Shown here in pieces: positions 20,129 through 27,339 of a stretch of DNA of 56,601 nucleotides. Made by a program: the position numbers and the translations under genes. The notes under the pieces were generated by a model. The model was given only the letters and a program-made list of their open reading frames with translations, did not search any database and was not told where the DNA came from. The stretch is from positions 1 to 56,601 of the IMG/VR virus record IMGVR_UViG_3300032240_001377; one strand, written 5' to 3'. The DNA is from a virus. The first letter of the stretch is position 1, and each line of letters starts with the position of its first letter.

Positions 20129-20438
20129 CGGACGGATGGGATAGATGGGCGAACGGCTCCTGTCCCCCCATGGACCGCTTGACGTACTTCCGGATGGCCG
20201 CCCAGTCCGAGAAGGTGAACCCGCAGCCTTTCAGGAACTGGTCCACCACACCCACCTCCACAGTGGCCCATGAGGTGAGGGTGGCCATGTACTGGACGTA
20301 CCCCTTGGCCAGACCGGACCGTTCAGCTATTGAGTCAAGCGTGGCAGGGATGCGCTTCCTCCCAGGCTCCCGGGCCACCATACGGATCACGCATGGAGGG
20401 AACTCGTCTAGGGTGGAGAGGAGGGATGGGGTTTTCAC
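20034..20438 (-). CDS. HTH-like phage protein
   Basis: A 134-residue protein starting at GTG in a GTGA overlap with the exonuclease gene. DSIAERSGLAKGYVQYMATL (about 36-55) looks like a helix-turn-helix, and KGCGFTFSDWAAIRKYVKRS (about 70-89) is a further helical unit, so DNA binding is likely. The C-terminus is Ser/Thr rich and overlaps the 3' end of the giant virion gene on the other strand. It is co-transcribed with the exonuclease; the exact role is unknown. Confidence 0.6.
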   Translation of the reverse strand: MKTPSLLSTLDEFPPCVIRMVAREPGRKRIPATLDSIAERSGLAKGYVQYMATLTSWATVEVGVVDQFLKGCGFTFSDWAAIRKYVKRSMGGQEPFAHLSHPSVRNRQRAAIARAVKKASEARCTPSTSSSSAG

Positions 20439-21133
20439 CCCACCACCCCCATCCTGACAGCCAGCTTGGCCGTCAACTCAAGGTCGTTCTCAAGGTATGC
20501 CAGGGCCTGCTTCTGATCGGTCTGGTACAGGTCCCAGAAGAATGCGCCGGACCCGTTCTTCTGGCCCAACCCCAGCGACTTGCTGACCGCATCCAGGTTG
20601 TACCCAGCGAAGTCCCGCCCCATCACCAGCTCTGGCAGGAGGTCCCGGAACTTCTCGGCCCAGTTGGCCCGTCCGTTGTACCGGATCCAGTGGAGTGGCT
20701 GCACCTTGTGGACAATGGCCCGGAAGCGCAGGAACGGCAGGTCAAACCCGTGGATGTTGAAGCCGATGCACTGGATCCGTTCACTAATGGTATGGTTCAG
20801 CCAGCCAACAGCGTCACCTACCACCTGCTTCTCGTCTGTGCCGTGGAAGATGATGGGCGGACTCCAGCTAGGCTTGATGCCAACAGCCACCACCCTGCCA
20901 GTCAACGGGGATAGGGCGGCCTGGCTCATGTACCGGGCCTTCTTGTCCTCGATGGACGCCTTCATCTTGTCCGGGTCCTTCAGGTTGGCTGCCGGGGCGA
21001 ACTCCGGAATCTGGGAGAGAAGTTGGTCCTCGGGCAATGGGGCACTCTCAAGGTCAAAAACACACCACAATTCAGATGAACGGGTTGATTTCGGTGGCAG
21101 TTCAGTGTCTTCTAATGGATCGCCTGTATTCAT
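20435..21133 (-). CDS. 3'-5' exonuclease, DnaQ/PolB-exonuclease-like
   Basis: From the ATG at 21133 the protein has 232 residues. It carries the three DEDD motifs: Exo I FDLES (D27, E29), Exo II FNIHGFDLP (N126, D131) and Exo III YLENDLELT (Y213, D217), the order found in PolB-type proofreading domains. There is no polymerase domain in the gene or next to it. The role may be proofreading in trans, nucleotide recycling or recombination. The start overlaps the end of the HNH gene by 32 bases, so a longer start is unlikely. Confidence 0.8.
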   Translation of the reverse strand: MNTGDPLEDTELPPKSTRSSELWCVFDLESAPLPEDQLLSQIPEFAPAANLKDPDKMKASIEDKKARYMSQAALSPLTGRVVAVGIKPSWSPPIIFHGTDEKQVVGDAVGWLNHTISERIQCIGFNIHGFDLPFLRFRAIVHKVQPLHWIRYNGRANWAEKFRDLLPELVMGRDFAGYNLDAVSKSLGLGQKNGSGAFFWDLYQTDQKQALAYLENDLELTAKLAVRMGVVG

Positions 21134-21674
21134 TGTAATTACTCCTATAACAAATGGCGCATAAACCATTTCCAATGTGCTTGGCTTCTGATTTACCGCA
21201 TTGAGCACAAGATTTATGCTTCTTTGACCAACCAATTTTTGGTTGTCTGCTTTGCATTTCGTTCCAGTGAATCTTTATGTGATTAGACTGGCTCATTACT
21301 TCCAGATTTTCTATCCGGTCGTCATCTATAACCCCGTTCTTGTGATGCACTATCTCTTCTGGTTCCAAGAACCTTCCGATATGCTTCTCAACAACTAGCC
21401 TGTACCTGTAAACATGACTTCCGCAATAAGAAGGATTTGGGTGGTTTGGCGAGTAAATCAATACTCTACCATGCCCGTCAGTAATTTGACCACCTTTCCA
21501 GTTAGGATTATGCTCTCCTATGTTGGATATTATCTCTCTACCAACAAGGCTCCCATACTTTTTGAGTCGCTTTCTATGTGTCTGGCAAAGGCCAAGATTA
21601 CACATTGCTCTTCCGCAGTTAGGAACACTGCAAATACGTGGAACAGATCCATCTGCAATCTTTTTTCTTCCCAT
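21102..21674 (-). CDS. HNH homing endonuclease with zinc-ribbon termini
   Basis: A 190-residue protein. The N-terminal part has CSVPNCGRAMCNLGLCQTH, a Cys/His zinc finger seen in phage HNH nucleases. The core has YRLVVEKHIGRFLEPEEIVHHKNG (HH near 115-116) and DDDRIENLEVMSQSNHIKIH, completing the HNH/AP2-type nuclease. The C-terminus has a second CxxC zinc knuckle, CAQCGKSEAKH, and CAIC. Codon use is A/T-rich against neighbours, as expected for a mobile endonuclease. It sits between the SSB-like gene and the exonuclease, preceded by a long stem-loop. Confidence 0.85.
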   Translation of the reverse strand: MGRKKIADGSVPRICSVPNCGRAMCNLGLCQTHRKRLKKYGSLVGREIISNIGEHNPNWKGGQITDGHGRVLIYSPNHPNPSYCGSHVYRYRLVVEKHIGRFLEPEEIVHHKNGVIDDDRIENLEVMSQSNHIKIHWNEMQSRQPKIGWSKKHKSCAQCGKSEAKHIGNGLCAICYRSNYNEYRRSIRRH

Positions 21675-21692
21675 AATAATTCAAAGGAAGAG

Positions 21693-21763
21693 AGCCACCC
21701 TCATGGTAGCACCTGGTCAGAGTTGCGGAGTGAAGAAGTCCTCCGACCAGCATGAGGGTGGCT
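21693..21763 (-). terminator. Long stem-loop before HNH gene, possible terminator or attenuator
   Basis: A perfect 13-base inverted repeat, AGCCACCCTCATG (21693-21705) against CATGAGGGTGGCT (21751-21763), encloses a second pairing CTGGTC/GACCAG (21713-21718 with 21745-21750) and a GGAG/CTCC top. On the leftward transcript it is followed by CTCTTCCTTT, a weak pyrimidine tract. It could end the SSB transcript or hide the HNH start 19 bases on. Confidence 0.5.
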
Positions 21764-21841
21764 GAAAGCCGTATTTGCTATCGCCTCCGCCATGTTCTTT
21801 CCGGTGCTACCCGAGAGGACTTTCGTCCCAAGAACAAGTGA

Positions 21842-21870
21842 TTGGTATTTCATGGGCAGTGGCGAGTCAA
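21842..21870 (-). promoter_or_regulatory. Candidate promoter of HNH gene
   Basis: On the minus strand TTGACT (21870-21865), 17-base spacer, TACCAA (21847-21842). It would give a leader of about 160 bases containing the stem-loop at 21693-21763. Confidence 0.3.
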
Positions 21871-21914
21871 GAAATTCATGCGCGTATCCACGTCGCGCCC
21901 CGGTGGGAATGGGC

Positions 21915-22577
21915 TTAGAACGGTGCGTAGTCGTCTTCGGGAGGCCCGTCATCATGGGTGCTCGTCGGACCCTGCTGCGACTGGGAACTGTTCCCGCCCC
22001 GGGCGAGCAGCAGCTTGTACTCCTCGGACTCCGTGACCATCTTCTTGATCCAGTCCGGGAGACCCACGCCCTCCAGGTCGGACGCCTCGTCCAGATCTGA
22101 CACCGAGAACTTGTACGGGGTGATGGTGGCCTTCGGGTACGGCTTGCTGGCCGGAAGGATGGTGTTGATGTTTGAGTACAACCCACCGCCAGCCTTCTTC
22201 TCCTTGTGCATCACCTGGAGCAGGCACGGCTTGCCCAACGTGGCGGAGATGTCGAATGTCGGAAGCTCCTCGGCCGTGAACGGCTTGCCTCGCCAGGATT
22301 CCAGGATGGGGCGGAGATGGCTGTTCTCACCGAGGCTGGCGGTGAAGGTACGGGACAGGGTGCGTGGAACCAACCTGCCGGGTTCAGCCTCGAACGGCTT
22401 CTCATTGGGAAGTTCAAACTCGAAGACGACCTTGCGCTTCGGTTTGTGGTACGTCTGGTCGATGTGGGTTCCCACGTCGAACATGTAGACGAGCACGGCA
22501 GGATGGAGCCCTGCTGCGACCCGTGGAGTGGAGTTCCCTGAAGCCCCGGGGACAAAGGGGTTCTTCTTCTCAGTCAT
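21915..22577 (-). CDS. Putative single-stranded-DNA-binding protein
   Basis: The 220-residue protein (ATG at 22577) has a central beta-rich block containing LRPILESWRGKPFTAEEL and GKPCLLQVMHKEKKAGGG, a pattern I associate with phage replication accessory proteins. The C-terminal 25 residues are disordered and acidic, ending PPEDDYAPF, like the acidic, Phe-terminated tip that SSB proteins use to recruit partners. It is driven by its own promoter and diverges from an HTH/kinase operon. The SSB call rests on the tail, size and replication context; fold not confirmed. Confidence 0.5.
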   Translation of the reverse strand: MTEKKNPFVPGASGNSTPRVAAGLHPAVLVYMFDVGTHIDQTYHKPKRKVVFEFELPNEKPFEAEPGRLVPRTLSRTFTASLGENSHLRPILESWRGKPFTAEELPTFDISATLGKPCLLQVMHKEKKAGGGLYSNINTILPASKPYPKATITPYKFSVSDLDEASDLEGVGLPDWIKKMVTESEEYKLLLARGGNSSQSQQGPTSTHDDGPPEDDYAPF

Positions 22578-22635
22578 AGATGCCTTTTGGAACCGGCCCG
22601 AAACGATAACAGGCTCTGTCCTTATTGGCGGGGAC

Positions 22636-22664
22636 ACACTGGTCCAGGACCCATCCACCGTCAA
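22636..22664 (-). promoter_or_regulatory. Promoter of SSB-like gene
   Basis: Minus strand TTGACG (22664-22659), 17-base spacer, CAGTGT (22641-22636), with AAGTT five bases before the -35. The -10 and the preceding ACC are identical to those at 26744-26749. Confidence 0.55.
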
Positions 22665-22672
22665 GAGGGAAC

Positions 22673-22701
22673 TTGACAAATGTCTGGATCCCACCAAGGC
22701 T
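22673..22701 (+). promoter_or_regulatory. Divergent promoter of HTH/kinase operon
   Basis: TTGACA (22673-22678) with a weak -10 AAGGCT at 17 bases (22696-22701). Its -35 lies eight bases from the minus-strand -35, forming the inverted repeat GTCAAG-N6-CTTGAC, so both operons may be controlled together. Confidence 0.4.
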
Positions 22702-22712
22702 GGAAGCCGTCG

Positions 22713-23000
22713 ATGAAGTTCAACCGTAAAACCATGGAGAAGCTGGACTGGACCGCACAGGATGCCGTGCTGGCCCGCAAACTGCGCTGTTCCGCCACCA
22801 CCATCTGGCGCTGGCGCCGCCGTCTCCTCAAGTCCAACCCTTCCACCTACCGTGCCCATCCTTCCCTGTCCCATGTACCCAAGAGAGCTGGATGGGACTG
22901 GACCAAGACCAATGCCGAGCTGGCCAGGGAGAACAACCTGACCCGTCAGCGTGTCCACCAGATCCGGGCACAGCTCAAGGCACGGAAGGTCATCGCTTGA
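22713..23000 (+). CDS. Helix-turn-helix DNA-binding protein
   Basis: A 95-residue basic protein with two HTH-like units: AVLARKLRCSATTIWRWRRR (about 18-37) and TNAELARENNLTRQRVHQI (about 67-85). Each has the pattern of a recognition helix after a tight turn. It is the first gene of a rightward three-gene operon and would bind DNA as a regulator; the divergent promoter just upstream is a plausible target. Family not recognised beyond the fold. Confidence 0.65.
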   Translation: MKFNRKTMEKLDWTAQDAVLARKLRCSATTIWRWRRRLLKSNPSTYRAHPSLSHVPKRAGWDWTKTNAELARENNLTRQRVHQIRAQLKARKVIA

Positions 23001-23452
23001 ACCCGCTTCAATTCCAGAGGGTGGTGGCCCACCGTCCCGACATCATCCAGAACCCGGCCCTCTACGAGGCCATGATGACGCTGGACCTGTTGCTGGCCCA
23101 ACTGGATGCCGGTGTTCCGCAGATGGAGGTGGAGGCAAGGAAGTGGCCGGTCGATCCTGTCCTTATTGAGGAGCTGGTCTACGAGTCCTGGAGACGACCG
23201 TCCTTCTCTGAACTGGAGATCCTCTGTGCATCCGGTGCCCAGTTCATCTTCTCCACCACCCAGCAGAAGAAGGAGAAGAAGCGCCGTTCCAGCTACCGTG
23301 TCTGGAAGGGCGTGGTCTGCACCCGTCTGCTGAAAGCACTGTGCTACAAGCGGTGCCCCATCTTCCTAACCCCTGCCCAAGCCGCCCACATCATCACCTT
23401 CGGACTTCAAGACCTACTGCTCCCCCTATGGCTCATTCCCTCATTGCCCTGA
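22997..23452 (+). CDS. Hypothetical protein
   Basis: A 151-residue protein using a TTG start in a TTGA overlap with the upstream stop. The N-terminal half is helical; the middle has a basic patch, QQKKEKKRRSSYRVWKG, followed by a hydrophobic C-terminus rich in Leu, Ala and Pro. Its last bases overlap the start of the kinase gene. Not recognised; the lysine patch suggests nucleic acid or membrane contact. Confidence 0.55.
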   Translation: MNPLQFQRVVAHRPDIIQNPALYEAMMTLDLLLAQLDAGVPQMEVEARKWPVDPVLIEELVYESWRRPSFSELEILCASGAQFIFSTTQQKKEKKRRSSYRVWKGVVCTRLLKALCYKRCPIFLTPAQAAHIITFGLQDLLLPLWLIPSLP

Positions 23453-24042
23453 CCGGCTACTCCCGATCCGGAAAGGACACCGCCGCTGATGCCCTGGTGG
23501 CCATAGGCTACGAACGGCGGGCATTTGGCGACATCATCAAGCGGTTTGTGGCCGAGGACCAGTCGTTCATGTTCAGCCATTTCCGCCATTGGCTTCTGGA
23601 TACTGCGAGAACCCAGTCCAGGATCAGCGAGATCGCCTACGGGTGGAGTCTGGTGAAACTTTGCGGGGTGGACCCGTTCACCCAGGACGACGAGGTGAAG
23701 CCGCTTTTGCGGGCACTGTTCGAGGACTACGGGATCTGGCGCTACGATGAGGTGGTCCAGCAGTTCTTCTCGTCCCTGCCTGAGAAGTGCGTCAACTCAA
23801 GGCTCTGCCGGGCCGAGGAAGCCATCCAATGGAGGCAGAAGGGAGGCTTGATCGTGGAGGTGATCCGGCCTAGCAACCGGCCCCACACGGAAGTTGAGGG
23901 CCAGTGGATGACGGAGCTTCACGTCCAGGGACTGGTGGATTCCATCATCAAGAACAACGGCAGCCCGGCCCAGTTGTCTAAAGCCATCGTGGCCATGGCG
24001 GATGGAGCTGTCTCAGGGATGGTCAGCGCAGCCAGCTTTTAG
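23428..24042 (+). CDS. P-loop kinase, deoxynucleoside-monophosphate-kinase-like
   Basis: From the ATG at 23428 the protein has 204 residues. It begins with a beta strand and Walker A, IALTGYSRSGKDTAADAL (GYSRSGKD at 10-17). GYERRAFGDIIKRFVAED after it matches the nucleotide-binding region of phage dNMP kinases (T4 gp1-like), where the fixed AFaxxLK segment is modified here. Such kinases raise dNTP supply during replication. The chosen start lies inside the end of the preceding gene, as is common here. Confidence 0.65.
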   Translation: MAHSLIALTGYSRSGKDTAADALVAIGYERRAFGDIIKRFVAEDQSFMFSHFRHWLLDTARTQSRISEIAYGWSLVKLCGVDPFTQDDEVKPLLRALFEDYGIWRYDEVVQQFFSSLPEKCVNSRLCRAEEAIQWRQKGGLIVEVIRPSNRPHTEVEGQWMTELHVQGLVDSIIKNNGSPAQLSKAIVAMADGAVSGMVSAASF

Positions 24043-24097
24043 GGCCAGTCAAGACAACAGCATCCGAACTCTCCATTCCCACCGTTCCGCCTCGGTA

Positions 24098-24286
24098 TCA
24101 CTCAGCCCCGTCCCGGTGGACCAGTCCAGAAGAGGGTTGTGGTCCGAACATTCCACCGAGTCCTCCTTCAACCTGTCGCAGTCGAGCAAGGAGATGGAGT
24201 GCGGCGAGTCTGTCTGGTGTGATGGGTCCATGGGTTGATACAGCTTGAAGCCAGTGGACGATGGCCTCCTTGTCATTGTCTGTCAT
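24098..24286 (-). CDS. Small hypothetical protein
   Basis: A 62-residue protein starting MTDNDKEAIVHWLQAV. It is helical in its first 45 residues, then Gly/Pro-rich. It is the last gene of the leftward early block and lies one base after the next gene upstream. No recognised family. Confidence 0.5.
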   Translation of the reverse strand: MTDNDKEAIVHWLQAVSTHGPITPDRLAALHLLARLRQVEGGLGGMFGPQPSSGLVHRDGAE

Positions 24287-24287
24287 C

Positions 24288-24524
24288 TCACTTGCGTTTG
24301 AAGTGGGCCACAGGACGGACTGTCTTTCCGGTTGGGATCTTGAAGACCTTCTTCTCGATCCTGCCAGTCTTCTCAAGGGCTTCCAGCCTGGCCTTCATGG
24401 TGTGCTTGGATATGCCTGCATCGTCCGCCATACCCACCACAGTCAACCACCCAGAAGGCACCTTGTCCGCCCGGTCCTTGACCAGTTCGTTGTGAAGCTG
24501 CTCTGTCCAGTGAGGCTTTTTCAT
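24288..24524 (-). CDS. Winged-HTH-like protein
   Basis: A 78-residue basic protein starting at the ATG that overlaps the metallophosphoesterase stop. GMADDAGISKHTMKARLEAL (about 31-50) is a clear helix-turn-helix, followed by a short basic beta wing (IEKKVFKIPTG). It is probably a DNA-binding regulator of the MarR-like small phage type. A longer start would run into the upstream gene. Confidence 0.6.
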   Translation of the reverse strand: MKKPHWTEQLHNELVKDRADKVPSGWLTVVGMADDAGISKHTMKARLEALEKTGRIEKKVFKIPTGKTVRPVAHFKRK

Positions 24525-25273
24525 AGCACGTCGATGTTCCATGTTCCGTCAATCTCCTCTGCTTGGTTGCTGAAAAACTGGCCTGTCTTCCGGTGGATGG
24601 CCCCGTACGCGAACCCGTGGGCCTGCCTCAATGTTCCCGGCTGTGCCGAGTTGTAGTCCATGGACAGATCGCAAAGACAACCCACTCCCCGTGCCACCCT
24701 TCGTTCCAATCCTGGGACTGGCGCCACGTCGATGGTGTGGGTGTGGCCGAAGTGGATGGAGCCGTATGTCAGTGCGTGCTGGCGAGCAGCGTTGACCCCG
24801 ATGTAGTACCCATGGGAAAACCCAGCCTGGCCAACAAACAGGATCCCGTGCCGCTTGTCGTACGGAAGCTGTTTTGCTCCAAGCTTTTTGACCCGTGAGT
24901 CAATGTCATGGATGGCATCCAGTGCCAGTTGATGGATCAACCCATCCTGATTTGAGGTATCCCGCAGGTGGTACAGCCGCTTCAGGTCGTGGTTGCCCCA
25001 AAGGATGTGCTTCTTTTCGCCTGTCTTGAAGTAGTCCTCCAGGAACTGGAAGCCTTCCGTCATGTCGCCCTTGATAGAGCAGGCCCTGTCCTCCGGCCCG
25101 GCTCCCCGGCGTAGGGCGGCTAGGTTGAACACATCCCCGCCGAATATTGTGATCTTAGGCTTGAAGTTCCCCATGAAGTCCAGCAACCGCTTGACGGTGG
25201 GACGGTGGAGGTGGTCGCCGTGGAGGTCGGAGGCGAATACGAACGGTTCCCAGAGTCCGGTTATGGTGGCCAT
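24521..25273 (-). CDS. Calcineurin-like metallophosphoesterase
   Basis: A 250-residue enzyme with all five metal-ligand blocks in order: SDLHGDH (15-21), GGDVFN (45-50), WGNHD (92-96), GFSHGYY (151-157) and FGHTHT (175-180). This is the dimetal phosphoesterase fold; members cut nucleic acids, nucleotides or phosphoproteins. Among phages such genes often sit in replication modules and may act like SbcD or RNA-repair phosphatases. The substrate cannot be told from sequence. It is co-transcribed with an HTH protein. Confidence 0.85.
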   Translation of the reverse strand: MATITGLWEPFVFASDLHGDHLHRPTVKRLLDFMGNFKPKITIFGGDVFNLAALRRGAGPEDRACSIKGDMTEGFQFLEDYFKTGEKKHILWGNHDLKRLYHLRDTSNQDGLIHQLALDAIHDIDSRVKKLGAKQLPYDKRHGILFVGQAGFSHGYYIGVNAARQHALTYGSIHFGHTHTIDVAPVPGLERRVARGVGCLCDLSMDYNSAQPGTLRQAHGFAYGAIHRKTGQFFSNQAEEIDGTWNIDVL

Positions 25274-25326
25274 AATCTTTACCGATCCTTGGTAAATACC
25301 CCAGTACCACCGTCTTTTGCAAGGCT

Positions 25327-25476
25327 TCAGTCATCCTCGTCCCGGCTGCACCACATGCAGGCCGCCTCGTCGTCTTCAGGACGGAACAGGTCTCCACAGG
25401 AAGCACACCGGACAGGACTGTTCTGGAAGTGGCGGTCGATGTCGGCCGGGTCCATGGATGGGGGTAGGTTTTCCAT
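25327..25476 (-). CDS. Tiny zinc-ribbon protein
   Basis: A 49-residue protein below usual size limits. It has CASCG and CMWC, a CxxC-N15-CxxC zinc ribbon, and an acidic C-terminus (RDEDD). It starts at an ATG one base before the clamp-like gene ends and runs in the same direction, so the two are probably coupled. The gap between its stop and the phosphoesterase gene is 53 bases. A role as a clamp or transcription accessory protein is speculative. Confidence 0.6.
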   Translation of the reverse strand: MENLPPSMDPADIDRHFQNSPVRCASCGDLFRPEDDEAACMWCSRDEDD

Positions 25477-26541
25477 TCACTTCATCCCCATGGTTGCAAA
25501 CAGTGGGTACTGTCCAACAGCAGGATAGACCGCCATAGGCACAGTGGTATCGGCCATCCTCACCTCGACAAACTGGCAGTCCAGCGCCTCAAGAATGGGC
25601 AGCAGGGCAGGCAGCCACACTGTCAGGGACGTATCAACCAAGTCCACGTTGAGCACATTCAACTCCACATCGGCATGGTAGTCATTGTCGGCCACACCCC
25701 GGTCCACATGGAGCCGGCCTTCCTTGATGGACAACAAGGCTGTCATCAACAGCTTGTCGGCAGACGGGACGGACGCAGCCCCACGCAGTGCAGCCAGGAA
25801 GACCTCCCGGTCAATTGTGAACAGCCTTGGCGCACTGACCAGCTTGCCTAGCATCTTCTCCCCCACCACAGCCAGCCGTTCATGGTGGACCACGGTGGAC
25901 GCAATCCCTCTTGAGGTGTTGATGCAGAACCGCCGTCCATTGTGGAGCAGGGAGACTTCCCCTTCCAGCCCTTGAAGGATGGGGACGAACTCGATGGGGA
26001 CGAACAGGGGTTCAGCCAGGTTGCACTTCCCTTCCACCACCGAGACCGCGAAGTTGCGCCGGTCCATGGACAGCAGGTGCAACCCACCTTCACTACTCAT
26101 CTGGAGATGGTCCAGCCCACCGTGGACCATGGCCGACCCTGCAAAGATGGACGCCTGCTTCACAGCCTTGGACAGGATCTCCCCGTCGCACTGGAAGAAC
26201 TCGTCCCACTTGTACTCAGGCCAGGACCAGTCACGCTGGTCGAACAGTGAAACCTTCAGCCTGGTTGTCCCGCACCTGATCTCGGCTTCCTTGTCCGATA
26301 GGGCGGTGATGGTTACCAAGTCCGACCCCGGCCCACGAAGGAACGCCTCCACCCCATGGGCTGGGATGGTCATGGGTGCCACCGGTTCACCGTCAATCAG
26401 GTATTCACCGGTGGTCTCGCCACTGGTCACCTGGATGGAAGTCCCAGTGAACCGGTAGGATGGATGGATGGTGGACTTCCTGCGGTGCAGCTTGGACAGG
26501 AATGAGATGGCGTCAGACAGGACGGACCGTTTGATAGTCAC
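25477..26541 (-). CDS. DNA polymerase sliding clamp, DnaN-like
   Basis: A 354-residue protein from a GTG start, close to the length of bacterial beta clamps (about 366), with three successive alpha/beta units rich in hydrophobic strands. The segment VTITALSDKEAEIRCG resembles a first-domain edge, and the C-terminus PLFATMGMK corresponds to the terminal strand of DnaN, which ends near MPMRL. Overall similarity is distant, so the call depends on length, three-part architecture and end. It overlaps the upstream small gene by four bases. No phage polymerase is seen nearby; the clamp may serve host Pol III. Confidence 0.6.
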   Translation of the reverse strand: MTIKRSVLSDAISFLSKLHRRKSTIHPSYRFTGTSIQVTSGETTGEYLIDGEPVAPMTIPAHGVEAFLRGPGSDLVTITALSDKEAEIRCGTTRLKVSLFDQRDWSWPEYKWDEFFQCDGEILSKAVKQASIFAGSAMVHGGLDHLQMSSEGGLHLLSMDRRNFAVSVVEGKCNLAEPLFVPIEFVPILQGLEGEVSLLHNGRRFCINTSRGIASTVVHHERLAVVGEKMLGKLVSAPRLFTIDREVFLAALRGAASVPSADKLLMTALLSIKEGRLHVDRGVADNDYHADVELNVLNVDLVDTSLTVWLPALLPILEALDCQFVEVRMADTTVPMAVYPAVGQYPLFATMGMK

Positions 26542-26717
26542 GAAAGTATGGCCGTATGGCGGCCGAGTCGCTGGTTGTTTTCACGTACGATGGAGCCAGT
26601 GAAACGAGTTTCACTATCAACATGGATCATCACCACATCGTCTAGCTTTGCGTTCCGTTGGAGCAGTTCGATCAGCTCGCTCACCGTGTAGTACGGCTCT
26701 CCTTTTTCGGTGGTCAT
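26538..26717 (-). CDS. Small hypothetical protein
   Basis: A 59-residue protein from the ATG at 26717. A GTG at 26747 would overlap the predicted -10, so the shorter form is preferred. It starts with an acidic helix (VSELIELLQR), followed by VVMIHVDSET and a basic end. It lies directly upstream of the clamp-like gene with a four-base overlap. Not recognised. Confidence 0.55.
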   Translation of the reverse strand: MTTEKGEPYYTVSELIELLQRNAKLDDVVMIHVDSETRFTGSIVRENNQRLGRHTAILS

Positions 26718-26743
26718 TTCGTTTGTTTCCTTGTTCGTTTCAA

Positions 26744-26772
26744 ACACTGGTCGATACCGTCAAATACGTCAA
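26744..26772 (-). promoter_or_regulatory. Promoter of clamp operon
   Basis: Minus strand TTGACG (26772-26767), 17-base spacer, CAGTGT (26749-26744), leading to a leader of about 20 bases before the ATG at 26717. A second TTGACG lies seven bases inside the spacer. Confidence 0.55.
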
Positions 26773-26780
26773 TAGAGAAT

Positions 26781-27164
26781 TTACTTCAGCTTGTGGATTT
26801 GCTCCACCATCCAGCCCAGCAGGTAGCAGTAGGTCTCCTGTGTGGACTCGTTCAGCACCATCCCCTTGGACTCAAGCTGGCGGAACACCGCATGGAGGCA
26901 TTCGTGGACCACTGTCCCGGCAAAGTCCGCATCGTTGTCAGGCTTTCCAATCCAGATGGCCGAACCCACCACCCCGTTATTGGTAAAGTGGGTGTGGACG
27001 CCTGATGCGCCTTCGACAAGCACCTTCCATTTGCCTCCTATGGCCTTCTGGAACAGCTTGATTGATTCGGACTGAGTCCCTCCCAGCACAACATAGACAT
27101 TGAACTTGAAGGTCTCATTGTACAGGTGGTGGACCTTGTTCTTGGCCTTGGATTTTGATGCCAT
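26781..27164 (-). CDS. Zinc metallopeptidase-like protein
   Basis: A 127-residue protein with VVHECLHAVF, an HExxH zinc site at 87-91, after a beta-rich front half. The C-terminal helix has ETYCYLLGWM, whose Glu and Tyr could supply the third ligand. This layout fits the small phage minigluzincin or SprT-like predicted peptidases. The likely role is processing or degrading a host or phage protein early in infection; no substrate can be inferred. It lies upstream of the clamp operon promoter. Confidence 0.65.
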   Translation of the reverse strand: MASKSKAKNKVHHLYNETFKFNVYVVLGGTQSESIKLFQKAIGGKWKVLVEGASGVHTHFTNNGVVGSAIWIGKPDNDADFAGTVVHECLHAVFRQLESKGMVLNESTQETYCYLLGWMVEQIHKLK

Positions 27165-27339
27165 GGGTAATCAGGTGGGCTATGAAGTGGGTGGCTGCGA
27201 TTATGAGTAGCTGCTTCTGGTCGTCCAAGAGGGGCAGGACATCATTGGACTCAAATCCATCGTCCACTACCTCAGCAAACCCCATGGCCTCCATCTCGAT
27301 GGAAGTCTGGAGCAGGATGGCCTTGTCGGCGTCGTTCAT
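27115..27339 (-). CDS. Small hypothetical protein
   Basis: A 74-residue acidic, helical protein starting MNDADKAILL. The centre has LLIIAATHFIAHLITH, a moderately hydrophobic helix with three His. Its 3' end overlaps the peptidase gene by 50 bases in another frame, more than other junctions here. Not recognised. Confidence 0.5.
   Translation of the reverse strand: MNDADKAILLQTSIEMEAMGFAEVVDDGFESNDVLPLLDDQKQLLIIAATHFIAHLITHGIKIQGQEQGPPPVQ

Noticed and set aside
21675-21914. Group I intron around the HNH gene
   Set aside because: No conserved P7/P3 core segments were seen, and the flanking genes are complete without splicing.
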